Below, one piece after another: positions 15,589-22,926 of a stretch of 64,000 nucleotides of DNA. Origin of the DNA: Firmicutes bacterium ASF500 (lineage in GTDB: Bacteria > Bacillota > Clostridia > Oscillospirales > Oscillospiraceae); NCBI GenBank assembly GCA_000492175.2, contig CP097573.1:2604001-2668000 (forward strand). Direction: 5' to 3'. The position numbers and the translations under genes were made by a program. Under the pieces are notes generated by a model that saw only the letters and a program-made list of their open reading frames with translations, made no database searches and was not told the DNA's origin. How positions within the stretch are numbered: the first letter of the stretch is position 1; the number at the start of each line of letters is the position of its first letter.

Positions 15589-17337
15589 ATGAAAAGGTTC
15601 ATTCATCTGCTGGTGTGCGCTCTGGTGGCGGCGGCGATGGTCCTTCCCGCAGGGGCGGAGCCCGGAGGGGCGCTCTGGACCCGGGAGGAGGCGGGGGGAG
15701 CCTATGTGACCGTTCGGGTTCCCTTCCCGGAGGGGGAGGGCATGAGCTGGGGCCAGACCCGGTATCTGGGGGTGCGGTATGCCGGGACCGGCGAGCCGGT
15801 GGCGCTGACCAGCGATTACAGGGCGGGATATCTGTTCGCCACCGTCCCCGCCCGGGACGCGGACCGGCCTCTGGAGGTGTTCCAGGGGGAGCGGTTTGAT
15901 TGGACGGACATCCAGTATCAGAACGAGCCGGTGTCCGCCAACACCCTATACATCCGGGGTGTCCTCCACGGGGACGGGGAGGGGCGGCTGAATCTGGAGC
16001 AAGTCCTCACCCGGGCGGAGGCCTTTAGCCTGCTGGTCCGTCTGCTGGACCTGGAGGAGGGCGGAGACCCGGGATATGGGGATGTGGCCCCCTCCGACTG
16101 GTACTACAGCCCTGTGTCCGCCGCCCGGGCGGCGGGGCTGGCGGCGGCGGACAAGACCTTCCGTCCCAACGACAGCGTCAGCCGGGCGGAGTTTAACACC
16201 ATGGTATACCGGGCGTTCCGCAGCGTGGGCTGGATCGGCCCGGAGCGGGGCGAGGCGCAGGATTACGTGGACAGCGCCGACATCCCGGACTGGGCAATGG
16301 AGGCCTACCGGGCTCTGGGGAGCCTCAGCATTTCCACGGTCCGGGAGCTGGACGAGAGCGGCGAGAGCGAGCCGGAGATCGAGCGCCTGGCGCAGCCCGG
16401 GCAGGGAGTGACCCGGCGGGAGGCGGTGGGGCTGGTGGACAGCGCCCTGGACCGTCTGCCGGTCTATCCCACCCAGGGGGCCATCGACTGCGGCTTCGAC
16501 CGGGCTATGCCGGTCATCGACGGGTCCACCTCCACCTACCCCTACACCGACGCCCTGTACAGCGCGCTGTTCCACAACGCCGGGCGGCACCCGGAGCTCC
16601 CGGCCTCCCACAGCAAGAGCCACGCCTCCTATGAGCGGCTGATCCGGGGAGAGGTAGATGTGCTCTTCGCCGCCACCAAGGCCTCCATTGAGCTGGAGGA
16701 GCAGGCCAAGGCCGCCGGGGTGGAGCTGGAATATATCCCCATCGCCTACGACGCGATGGTGTTCTTCACCAACGAGGAGAATCCGACCCGGGGACTGACC
16801 ATTGAGCAGCTCCAGGATATCTACGTACGGAACGCCTATGACAACTGGAGTCAGGTGGGCGGTCCCGACGCCCGGCTGATGCCCTACTGCCGGAACACGG
16901 ACAGCGGGTCCCACGCCCTGATGGAGGAGATGATTTTGGACCACGGGACGCTCAGCCTCAGCGGCGACATCCTCCAGGGGAACATGTCCACCGCGATGAG
17001 CACCGCTCTCACCGATGTGGCCGCCGCCCTGGAGACCAGCCCAGCGGGCTATGCCATTGGATACAGCGTCTATTATTACTACCTGACCGCCGAGACGATG
17101 ATGGAGGACGTGACCGAAAACCGCCTGCACCTTTTGGAGATCAACGGCGTGGCCCCCTCCGACGAGACCATCGCCGACGGCTCCTACCCCCTTTCGGCCT
17201 GTAATTATATCGTCCTGCGGGCCGATACCCCGGAGGACAGCCCCGCCCGGCGGCTGGCGGAGTTTATGCTGAGCCCGGAGGGTCAGGAGGTGGTCACAAG
17301 GGCCGGCTTCGGGGCGCTCCAGCAGTCAAAGGGCTGA
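15589..17337 (+). CDS. Secreted SLH-domain protein with a PstS-like substrate-binding domain
   Basis: 582 residues, with a Sec signal peptide at 1-23 (KRFIHLLVCALVAAAMVLPAGA). Residues about 140-270 hold S-layer homology repeats (LTRAEAFSLLVRLLDL; PNDSVSRAEFNTMVYRAF), which anchor proteins to secondary cell-wall polymer. Residues about 300-580 resemble periplasmic phosphate-binding PstS folds: MPVIDGSTSTYPYTDAL, DVLFAATKASIE, AYDAMVFFTNEENP. So a wall-anchored binding protein for phosphate or a similar oxyanion is likely. No Pst permease gene is nearby and the ligand is inferred. Strong AAGGAGG ribosome site. Confidence 0.8.
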   Translation: MKRFIHLLVCALVAAAMVLPAGAEPGGALWTREEAGGAYVTVRVPFPEGEGMSWGQTRYLGVRYAGTGEPVALTSDYRAGYLFATVPARDADRPLEVFQGERFDWTDIQYQNEPVSANTLYIRGVLHGDGEGRLNLEQVLTRAEAFSLLVRLLDLEEGGDPGYGDVAPSDWYYSPVSAARAAGLAAADKTFRPNDSVSRAEFNTMVYRAFRSVGWIGPERGEAQDYVDSADIPDWAMEAYRALGSLSISTVRELDESGESEPEIERLAQPGQGVTRREAVGLVDSALDRLPVYPTQGAIDCGFDRAMPVIDGSTSTYPYTDALYSALFHNAGRHPELPASHSKSHASYERLIRGEVDVLFAATKASIELEEQAKAAGVELEYIPIAYDAMVFFTNEENPTRGLTIEQLQDIYVRNAYDNWSQVGGPDARLMPYCRNTDSGSHALMEEMILDHGTLSLSGDILQGNMSTAMSTALTDVAAALETSPAGYAIGYSVYYYYLTAETMMEDVTENRLHLLEINGVAPSDETIADGSYPLSACNYIVLRADTPEDSPARRLAEFMLSPEGQEVVTRAGFGALQQSKG

Positions 17338-17396
17338 AGGGTTGGGGGGCAAATAGAATTTTTTCTGTGATATTCCCGCAATTCGCTCCCAACCCC

Positions 17397-17425
17397 TTGC
17401 CAAAAGAGAAAAAATAGGGTAAAAT
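17397..17425 (+). promoter_or_regulatory. Sigma-A promoter of efp
   Basis: TTGCCA at 17397-17402, 17-base spacer, TAAAAT at 17420-17425. Confidence 0.7.
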
Positions 17426-17473
17426 AAGTCAGCTAAAGGCATTCAAATTGATAAACAACGGAGGATGATTCCT

Positions 17474-18046
17474 ATGGCAATGATTTCCGCCAGCGACTTC
17501 CGCAATGGCGTGACCTTTGAGATGGACGGCAAGGTCATGCAGGTGGTCGAGTTCCAGCACGTCAAGCCCGGCAAGGGCGCGGCCTTCGTCCGGACCAAGA
17601 TGAAGAACGTCATCACCGGCGGCGTGACCGAGACCTCCTTCAACCCCACCGCCAAGTTTGAGCAGGCTTTTGTGGAGCGCAAGGACATGGACTACAGCTA
17701 TAACGACGGCGATCTGTACTACTTCATGGACCCCGAGAGCTTCGAGATGATCCCCATCGGCAAGGACCTGCTGGGCGACAGCTTCAAGTTCGTCACCGAG
17801 AATATGACCTGCAAGGTCATGTCCTACAAGGGCAGCGTCTTCGGTGTGGAGCCCCCCAACTTTGTGGAGCTGGTGGTGACTGAGACCGACCCCGGCTTCG
17901 CCGGCAACACCGCCACCAACAACGTGCTCAAGCCCGCCACCCTGGAGACCGGCGCTGAGATCAAGGTCCCCCTGTTCGTCAACCCCGGCGACAAGATCAA
18001 GATCGACACCCGCACCGGCGAGTATCTGGAGCGCTGCAAGGCCTGA
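17474..18046 (+). CDS. efp: Translation elongation factor P
   Basis: Ribosome-binding factor that relieves stalling at polyproline. 190 residues in the usual three beta-domains. The tip loop [13 protein letters not shown] holds the lysine that many bacteria modify; no modification enzyme is in the window. C-terminal motif [19 protein letters not shown] is typical. I choose the ATG at 17474 after GGAGGATG; an ATG at 17465 lies within the ribosome site. Likely transcribed with 18158-18574, with a type B repeat between. Confidence 0.95.
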   Translation: MAMISASDFRNGVTFEMDGKVMQVVEFQHVKPGKGAAFVRTKMKNVITGGVTETSFNPTAKFEQAFVERKDMDYSYNDGDLYYFMDPESFEMIPIGKDLLGDSFKFVTENMTCKVMSYKGSVFGVEPPNFVELVVTETDPGFAGNTATNNVLKPATLETGAEIKVPLFVNPGDKIKIDTRTGEYLERCKA

Positions 18047-18060
18047 TTTTCCGCCATTTC

Positions 18061-18127
18061 GTAGGGGCGGATATCATCTGCCCGTCACATTTGCAATTCT
18101 GTAGGGGCGGCTGACAGCCGCCCCTAC
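18061..18127. repeat. Type B palindromic repeat
   Basis: From GTAGGGGCGGATATCATC to GACAGCCGCCCCTAC between efp and the next gene. Confidence 0.75.
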
Positions 18128-18157
18128 AGAATTGCCGCTAAAATAAGGAGTAACATT

Positions 18158-18574
18158 ATGACTATTTCCGAGAAAGTCGCCTATCTGAAGGGCCTGGCCG
18201 AGGGGCTGGACCTGGACACCACCAAGTCCAAAGAGGGCAAGCTCATCTCCGTGATGATCGGCATCCTGGAGGAGCTGGCTATGTCCGTGGAGGACCTGGA
18301 GGAGAACGCCCTCAACCTGGGCGAGGAGATCGACGTGCTCTCCGACGACCTGGCCGACGTGGAGTCGGAAGTCTTCGACGAGGACGACGACTTGGAGGAC
18401 TACGACGACGACTGGTTCGAGGTGGAATGCCCCACCTGCGGCTCCGACATCATGGTGGACGATGAGGCCCTGGCCGACGGCGAGGTGGAGTGCCCCAGCT
18501 GCGGCACCCGCTACGCGATGGAGCTCACCGACGAGGATGAGCGGGATGAGGCCGAAGAGGATGAGGCGGAGTAA
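18158..18574 (+). CDS. CD1247-like acidic protein with C-terminal zinc ribbon
   Basis: 138 residues. Residues 1-60 form the helical segment known from CD1247 N-terminal-domain proteins (ISEKVAYLKGLAEGLDLD). An extremely acidic linker (DEDDDLEDYDDDW) follows, then a zinc ribbon with CPTCGSD and CPSCGTRY, and an acidic tail. Often seen beside efp in Clostridia. Function unknown; a ribosome- or polymerase-associated role is possible but unproven. ATG follows AAGGAG. Its terminator is the palindrome now split by an IS element. Confidence 0.7.
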   Translation: MTISEKVAYLKGLAEGLDLDTTKSKEGKLISVMIGILEELAMSVEDLEENALNLGEEIDVLSDDLADVESEVFDEDDDLEDYDDDWFEVECPTCGSDIMVDDEALADGEVECPSCGTRYAMELTDEDERDEAEEDEAE

Positions 18575-18595
18575 CTCCTGTCAGTACAGTTTAAA

Positions 18596-18622
18596 AACCA
18601 GGGGCCGTTAAGGCCCCTGGTT
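18596..18622. terminator. Left copy of the duplicated terminator palindrome
   Basis: Eleven-base arms AACCAGGGGCC and GGCCCCTGGTT around GTTAA. The identical 27 bases recur at 20213-20239 on the other side of the IS. This copy lacks the downstream T-run. Confidence 0.75.
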
Positions 18623-20212
18623 CAGCCTGTCGAAAAAGTCTGTCTTTTGGCAGACATTTTCATGTAAAGATGATAAAATAGGGAGTAAGGGGTGAGGGAA
18701 ATGTTGGAGCGAGGGAAAAATGAGCGAGGGGTCATAGAAATGGTGGACACAGAAAGCCTGGTGCCGCCCGAACATCTATTGCGGCAGGTGGATGCAGCGG
18801 TAGATTTCGAGAAATTGTACGAAATCGTGGAGGCGTTGTACAGCGAAGAAGAGGGCCGGCGGAGCATCGACCCAGTGGTGCTATTCAAAATCGTATTGCT
18901 GCAGCATCTGGATGGGAATGTATCTTTGCGGGGAACGTTGCGCAGAGCCCAGACAGATATAGCATACCGGTGGTTTTTGCGATACACGCTGAGTGAGGAG
19001 CTGCCCCATTTTTCCACGGTGAGTTACAACTTCCGGCACCGGTTTACTTCAGAAACCATAGAGGCAGTATTTCGATGGATATTGGAGGAGGCGGGCAGTG
19101 CGGGAGCACTGACCCCGGCGGCGGTATTTATAGATGGGACACACATCAAAGCCAGCGCAAATCTGAAGAAGAAAATGAAGCAGGAAGTACCGGCAGCGGC
19201 AAAACGATACCAGGAAGAACTGCTGGCGGAAGTGAACGCGGACCGGGAGGCTCATGGAAAAAAGCCACTGGATGATGAAGAAGAACCACCCAAAGCTGGA
19301 GGGAAGAAACAGGACAACACCTCAAAAAAGAAGCAGGCCCGGAGGAAGAAAGAGGCGAAAAAGCAGAAAACAGTAACGGTATCCACCACAGACCCGGAGA
19401 GTGGAATGTTCCACAAAGGGGAGCACAAGCGGTGCTTCGCTTATGAGGCCCATACCGCCTGTGACAAGAGCGGTTACGTATTGGAAACAGTGGTCACCCC
19501 CGGAAATGTCCATGACAGCGTGGCGTTTGACGATGTTTACGACAAATTGATTCAATCGTTTCCAGAGGTGGAAACAGTGGTGGCAGACGCTGCCTACAAG
19601 ACCCCGCATATCTGCAAAAAGGTATTTCGAGATGGCCGGGTATTGTCTACAGCCTACAAGCGGCCCATGACGATGAAGGGTGGACATCCCTGGTGGTCTT
19701 ACGTCTATGATGAATATTATGACTGCGTGATCTGCCCAGAATACCACATCCTGTCCTACCGCACCACCAACCGGGATGGATACCGTGAATACCGCAGCGA
19801 TCCGACAATTTGTGCCCAGTGCCCCACCCGGCATTTATGTACAAAATCCAAAAGCTTCGTAAAGACTGTCCTGCGGCACATCTGGAAGGGCTATGAGGAA
19901 CTGGCCGATGATGCCAGGTACACCCCGGAGTACAAGCAGCTCTATGCAAGGCGCAAAGAGACCATTGAGCGAGTTTTTGCCGATGCAAAAGAAAAACACG
20001 CCATGCGCTATACCGTTTACCGTGGTCTGGCCCAGGTTTCCAACTGGGTGAGGCTTAAATTTGCTGCCATGAACCTCAAAAAGTTGGCAAGATGGAAAGC
20101 CAGAAAGCGCTTTGCTCCGCCTTCCTCCACACCCTCCTCCTACATTTTATTCCTCATTAACGTTGTGCCCTATCTGGCTTCATTACCAGACAGGCCATTT
20201 TTCGACAAGCTG
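18623..20212 (+). mobile_element. IS1182-type insertion sequence, 1590 bp
   Basis: Bounded by imperfect terminal inverted repeats: left CAGCCTGTCGAAAAAGTC, right (reversed) CAGCTTGTCGAAAAATGG, which match at 14 of the first 15 bases. A 27-bp exact direct repeat flanks it. The duplicated target is itself a perfect palindrome, the terminator of the upstream gene. It carries one transposase gene. GC content is lower than in its neighbours. Confidence 0.85.
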
Positions 20213-20332
20213 AACCAGGGGCCGTTAAGGCCCCTGGTTTTTATTCTGACATGTAAATCTCCTCCGCGTTTCGGGCCGCCCCCTCCAGCCGGGTCAGCGC
20301 CTCCTCTTAGATACTTACATGATCTGCTATAG
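18701..20332 (+). CDS. IS1182-family transposase
   Basis: DDE transposase of 543 residues. Recognisable blocks: SIDPVVLFKIVLLQHLDGNVSL and YRWFLRYTL (N-terminal DNA-binding part), FIDGTHIKASAN (first Asp), a lysine-rich insert (KKKQARRKKEAKKQK), AYEAHTACDKSGYVLE, VVADAAYKTP (second Asp), CAQCPTRHLCT and ETIERVFADAKEKHAMRYT (Glu). ATG at 18701 follows GGTGAGGG; an upstream GTG at 18692 is less likely. The frame has no stop inside the IS: it runs through the right inverted repeat and adds about 40 host-derived residues. Confidence 0.9.
   Translation: MLERGKNERGVIEMVDTESLVPPEHLLRQVDAAVDFEKLYEIVEALYSEEEGRRSIDPVVLFKIVLLQHLDGNVSLRGTLRRAQTDIAYRWFLRYTLSEELPHFSTVSYNFRHRFTSETIEAVFRWILEEAGSAGALTPAAVFIDGTHIKASANLKKKMKQEVPAAAKRYQEELLAEVNADREAHGKKPLDDEEEPPKAGGKKQDNTSKKKQARRKKEAKKQKTVTVSTTDPESGMFHKGEHKRCFAYEAHTACDKSGYVLETVVTPGNVHDSVAFDDVYDKLIQSFPEVETVVADAAYKTPHICKKVFRDGRVLSTAYKRPMTMKGGHPWWSYVYDEYYDCVICPEYHILSYRTTNRDGYREYRSDPTICAQCPTRHLCTKSKSFVKTVLRHIWKGYEELADDARYTPEYKQLYARRKETIERVFADAKEKHAMRYTVYRGLAQVSNWVRLKFAAMNLKKLARWKARKRFAPPSSTPSSYILFLINVVPYLASLPDRPFFDKLNQGPLRPLVFILTCKSPPRFGPPPPAGSAPPLRYLHDLL
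20213..20245 (+). terminator. Right copy of the terminator palindrome, with T-run
   Basis: The same 27-base palindrome as at 18596-18622, followed by TTTTTATT, so it keeps the Rho-independent terminator form. Before the insertion it probably ended the efp/CD1247 transcript. Confidence 0.75.
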
Positions 20333-20462
20333 GGTTGAAATCCATCTTGTCAAGGTGAATTTTCACTTTTTAAATTTGTTAAATCATCATGAGAATTTCC
20401 GTATACTATTTATGGTGATTGACATGGATAGATTGTAAATCGCAAAGTATGAAAACCTGGGG

Positions 20463-20651
20463 TTGAATATATCCTATTACCGCCGAAAACGAAAATTTAC
20501 CCAGGAACAACTTGCGGAAATGGTGGGCATTGAGCCAAACCATATGAGCAATATCGAGCTGGCAAAGGTAGGCGCCTCGCTGGATGTGGTGTTCGACATC
20601 GCGGACGCCCTGGACGTGCCTGTGCACAAATTGTTCGAATTCCGGGATTGA
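20463..20651 (+). CDS. Small XRE-family HTH regulator, possibly broken at its 5' end
   Basis: 62 residues from a TTG start, almost all HTH: NISYYRRKRKFTQEQLAEMVGIEPNHMSNIE and VFDIADALDVPVHKLF. Upstream in the same frame, ATG at 20424 reads MDRL then a TAA at 20436, after which IAKYENLGLNISYY continues as expected for this family. So the original start may be 20424 with a nonsense codon at position 5, and translation may now re-start at CTG or TTG. Either a slightly shortened active regulator or a pseudogene. Confidence 0.6.
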   Translation: MNISYYRRKRKFTQEQLAEMVGIEPNHMSNIELAKVGASLDVVFDIADALDVPVHKLFEFRD

Positions 20652-20681
20652 AACACCCGCCCCAAGAGGGGCGGGTGTTTT
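20651..20681 (+). terminator. Rho-independent terminator
   Basis: AAACACCCGCCCC, loop AAGA, GGGGCGGGTGTTT, then T. Ends the XRE gene and may also serve the opposite-strand genes. Confidence 0.8.
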
Positions 20682-20703
20682 AGACTTTGAAGAGGACTTG
20701 AGG

Positions 20704-20752
20704 GAAACTCCCTCAGTCAGCCTGCGGCTGACAGCTCCCTCAGAGAGGGAGC
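20704..20752. repeat. Type D repeat
   Basis: ACTCCCTCAGTCAGCC, CTGCGGCTGACAG and CTCCCTCAGAGAGGGAG form nested short hairpins. Confidence 0.65.
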
Positions 20753-20756
20753 CATT

Positions 20757-21155
20757 TTACAGAGTGGGGAGCCAGCTTTGCTCCAGGGTCTCCTTGAGCG
20801 CCCGAAGCATCGGGACGTAGGTTGTCCGGCAGTGGGCGACGATCTCCAGGGCCAGCGCCTCGTTATAGACGTGGGTCACGTTGTTCCGGTCGGACAGGGC
20901 GGACAGCCATGCGGCCTCGTCCGAGATCATCCCCGCTTGATAGGCCAGCCGGAGTACCATGCGGGGGGAGCCGGTGGCGCTTTCCGCATAGCCGTGCTGT
21001 TCTAAAATGTCCTTCATGGCCTTCCAGGACTGCTCAAAGCAAATCTGAAACAGGCTGACCAGCCCGCTGAGCACCACGGTGCTGTAGGGCGGCTCCAGCT
21101 GACAGCCCTCCTCCAGGTTGGCAAGGGACCGGCAGAAATTGTCATATTTTTTCAT
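20757..21155 (-). CDS. HEPN-like nucleotidyltransferase partner (HI0074 family)
   Basis: 132 residues, all helical. It matches the nucleotidyltransferase substrate-binding / HI0074 group: KKYDNFCRSLANLEEG, GLVSLFQICFEQSWKAMKDILEQ, SPRMVLRLAYQAGMI, and SDRNNVTHVYNEALA, a variant of the HEPN R-x4-6-H region (RNNVTH). Overlaps the MNT gene by 14 bases, so the two are coupled. Such MNT/HEPN pairs can be toxin-antitoxin systems in which the MNT AMPylates the HEPN RNase; that is family knowledge, not shown here. Confidence 0.85.
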   Translation of the reverse strand: MKKYDNFCRSLANLEEGCQLEPPYSTVVLSGLVSLFQICFEQSWKAMKDILEQHGYAESATGSPRMVLRLAYQAGMISDEAAWLSALSDRNNVTHVYNEALALEIVAHCRTTYVPMLRALKETLEQSWLPTL

Positions 21156-21411
21156 ACAGTGTGATTCCCTCCCGCCGGATGGATTCCAACAGCTCTGGCT
21201 GTACAGCGCCGTCCAGGTTCACGACATCGAAGGAGAGCAGGGTGGGCAGCTCCTCCACGTCCAGGGAAAACCGGACCACGTCCCCACCGCTGACCGCCAG
21301 GTCTATGTCGCTGCGCTCTCTGTTGTCCCCTCTGGCCCGGGAGCCGAACAGGATCAGCCGGCTCAGGCCGCAGGCCTCCGCCAGGGCGAGCAATTCTGTT
21401 TTCCAGTCCAT
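21142..21411 (-). CDS. MNT-type nucleotidyltransferase (HI0073-like)
   Basis: 89 residues, a minimal nucleotidyltransferase. The catalytic signature is present as LFGSRARGDNRERSDIDLAV, with the G-S and D-x-D elements. A third acidic residue is plausible in SFDVVNLDG. Probable antitoxin or modifier of the HEPN partner it overlaps. Nine bases after the XpaC-like gene on the same strand, so it can be co-transcribed with it. Confidence 0.88.
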   Translation of the reverse strand: MDWKTELLALAEACGLSRLILFGSRARGDNRERSDIDLAVSGGDVVRFSLDVEELPTLLSFDVVNLDGAVQPELLESIRREGITLYEKI

Positions 21412-21420
21412 ATTCCGCCC

Positions 21421-22611
21421 TCACAGACCCAGGGTGAGGCCCTCCTGGTCGGACAGGCCGTCCTTGGCCAGCATCCGCTCCAGGACCTCCACGTCGGTGG
21501 TGATGTCCATGGCGTCCCCCTGGAAGAGGAGGTCCAGCTGCTTTTCAAAGCCCTCCACCACCTTATCCATCATGCGCTCGATGCGCTGCATGGCGGCGGT
21601 GATGTTCTGGCCGGAGACCTCCTGGTCCTCCAGCTGGCCATAGGCCCGGAGGATTTTCAGGGTGGTGGGCAGATAGTAGCTCAAAAAGCTGTGGAGCTGG
21701 GCGGCCTTCTCCGGGTGGGTCTTTTGATAGTCCAGGATTTTGGCGGTGATGACGCCGATCCGGTCGATCTGGGCGGACATCTTCTCGTTGTCGATGGCGT
21801 CGTTGACGGCCTTAATCTCGGCCAGGATGGCGTTTTCGTCCTCCTTGGACGGAGGAGGGGGGGCGGGCTGCTGGCGGACGGGCTCGGCGACACCCTCGCT
21901 GGTCAGCACCAGGCGGTCCCCGCCGTAGTCCAGATAGCCCTGGGGGAAGAGGCCGTCGTCCAGCATGTCGGCCAGGTCGTCCCGGACCTTGGCGGGGGAC
22001 AGACCGGTGGCCGAGGCCAGAGCGGAGACGGAGACCGAGCTCTGCCGGCCGATCATAGCCATGTAATTGCGCCAGCGGCTGGCCTGCTTGCGCTTGCGCA
22101 GTCCGGCCCACAGACAGCCCAGACCAGCGGCGGCGATGCAGGGCAGCACCATCAGGCCCATGAGCTCCTCAATGAAAAAGGCGAAATCGCCGTTGAACAG
22201 CCAATACAGCGGGTCCCCCAGACTGCCGATGAAGGCGATCAGACAGCCGGCGGCGGTGGCCCCTCCGGCAATGGCCCACTCCCTGCCCTTCTTGTCCAGC
22301 TGGGAGATCAGGTCCCGGCCCTTCTTTTTCTTGGGCTGGAGAGGGGTCTGCTTCCGGGCAGGGGCGGCGGGGGCCTCCCAGACGGGGGCCTCCTGGGCGG
22401 GGCGAGCGGAGGTGCGGGACCCGGCCCGCTCCTGGCCCTGCTGCTCGTAGTAGGGGTGGCGGCCCTTCTTTCTGCCGCCCCCCAGCATCTTCATCACGAT
22501 CATCAGCACACCCACCGGGGCGGCGACGCCGGTGAAGACCAGGCCCAGGGCAATCAGCCAGTAGACCAGGTCGCTGTCTTTGCGCTCTGAGTTTTTTTGA
22601 AAATCAGACAT
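21421..22611 (-). CDS. XpaC-like (5-bromo-4-chloroindolyl phosphate hydrolysis family) membrane protein
   Basis: 396 residues: one hydrophobic segment at about 18-42 (LVYWLIALGLVFTGVAAPVGVLMIV), a basic/proline linker, two more membrane segments at about 115-165, a winged-helix-like stretch (VSALASATGLSPAKVRDDLADML), then the XpaC helical domain (KILDYQKTHPEKAAQLHSFLSYYLPTTLKIL). XpaC proteins usually sit with TelA, absent here. Role unclear; the enzymatic name is historical. I start at the ATG at 22611, preceded by GGGGGATGG. Confidence 0.78.
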   Translation of the reverse strand: MSDFQKNSERKDSDLVYWLIALGLVFTGVAAPVGVLMIVMKMLGGGRKKGRHPYYEQQGQERAGSRTSARPAQEAPVWEAPAAPARKQTPLQPKKKKGRDLISQLDKKGREWAIAGGATAAGCLIAFIGSLGDPLYWLFNGDFAFFIEELMGLMVLPCIAAAGLGCLWAGLRKRKQASRWRNYMAMIGRQSSVSVSALASATGLSPAKVRDDLADMLDDGLFPQGYLDYGGDRLVLTSEGVAEPVRQQPAPPPPSKEDENAILAEIKAVNDAIDNEKMSAQIDRIGVITAKILDYQKTHPEKAAQLHSFLSYYLPTTLKILRAYGQLEDQEVSGQNITAAMQRIERMMDKVVEGFEKQLDLLFQGDAMDITTDVEVLERMLAKDGLSDQEGLTLGL

Positions 22612-22665
22612 GTTTCCATCCCCCATATCCCTCTCCGCCGGAGCGGTCGCTGTCATGATAGACTT

Positions 22666-22693
22666 ATTATAGCAGAAGCTTCCCAAATTGGAA
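22666..22693 (-). promoter_or_regulatory. Likely promoter of the XpaC-MNT-HEPN operon
   Basis: On the minus strand, perfect TATAAT (22666-22671) with a weak -35 TTCCAA (22688-22693), spacer 16. Confidence 0.5.
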
Positions 22694-22844
22694 TTGATTT
22701 TTTCTTAAAATTTGGTGAAGAAAGCGGGCAAGACTATCATAACTCAACGGACGGGAAAAGTAAATGGCTTCCGGAGGTTTTTGTGAGGGATGGAGCCTGG
22801 GGCTTTGTAACTGTTTTGTAATTCTTTCAGAGGGATTGCCGTGC

Positions 22845-22865
22845 TATAATAGTTTAGATTATAAT
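22845..22865 (+). promoter_or_regulatory. Promoter region of the VanW gene
   Basis: Two TATAAT boxes at 22845-22850 and 22860-22865. TTGCCG lies 18 bases before the second; no good -35 fits the first. Confidence 0.45.
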
Positions 22866-22926
22866 GCGCAGGCAGCGGCCCGGAATCAGCGTGTCAAAGA
22901 GGCCGGTATTCAGGAGGGGAACGGGA

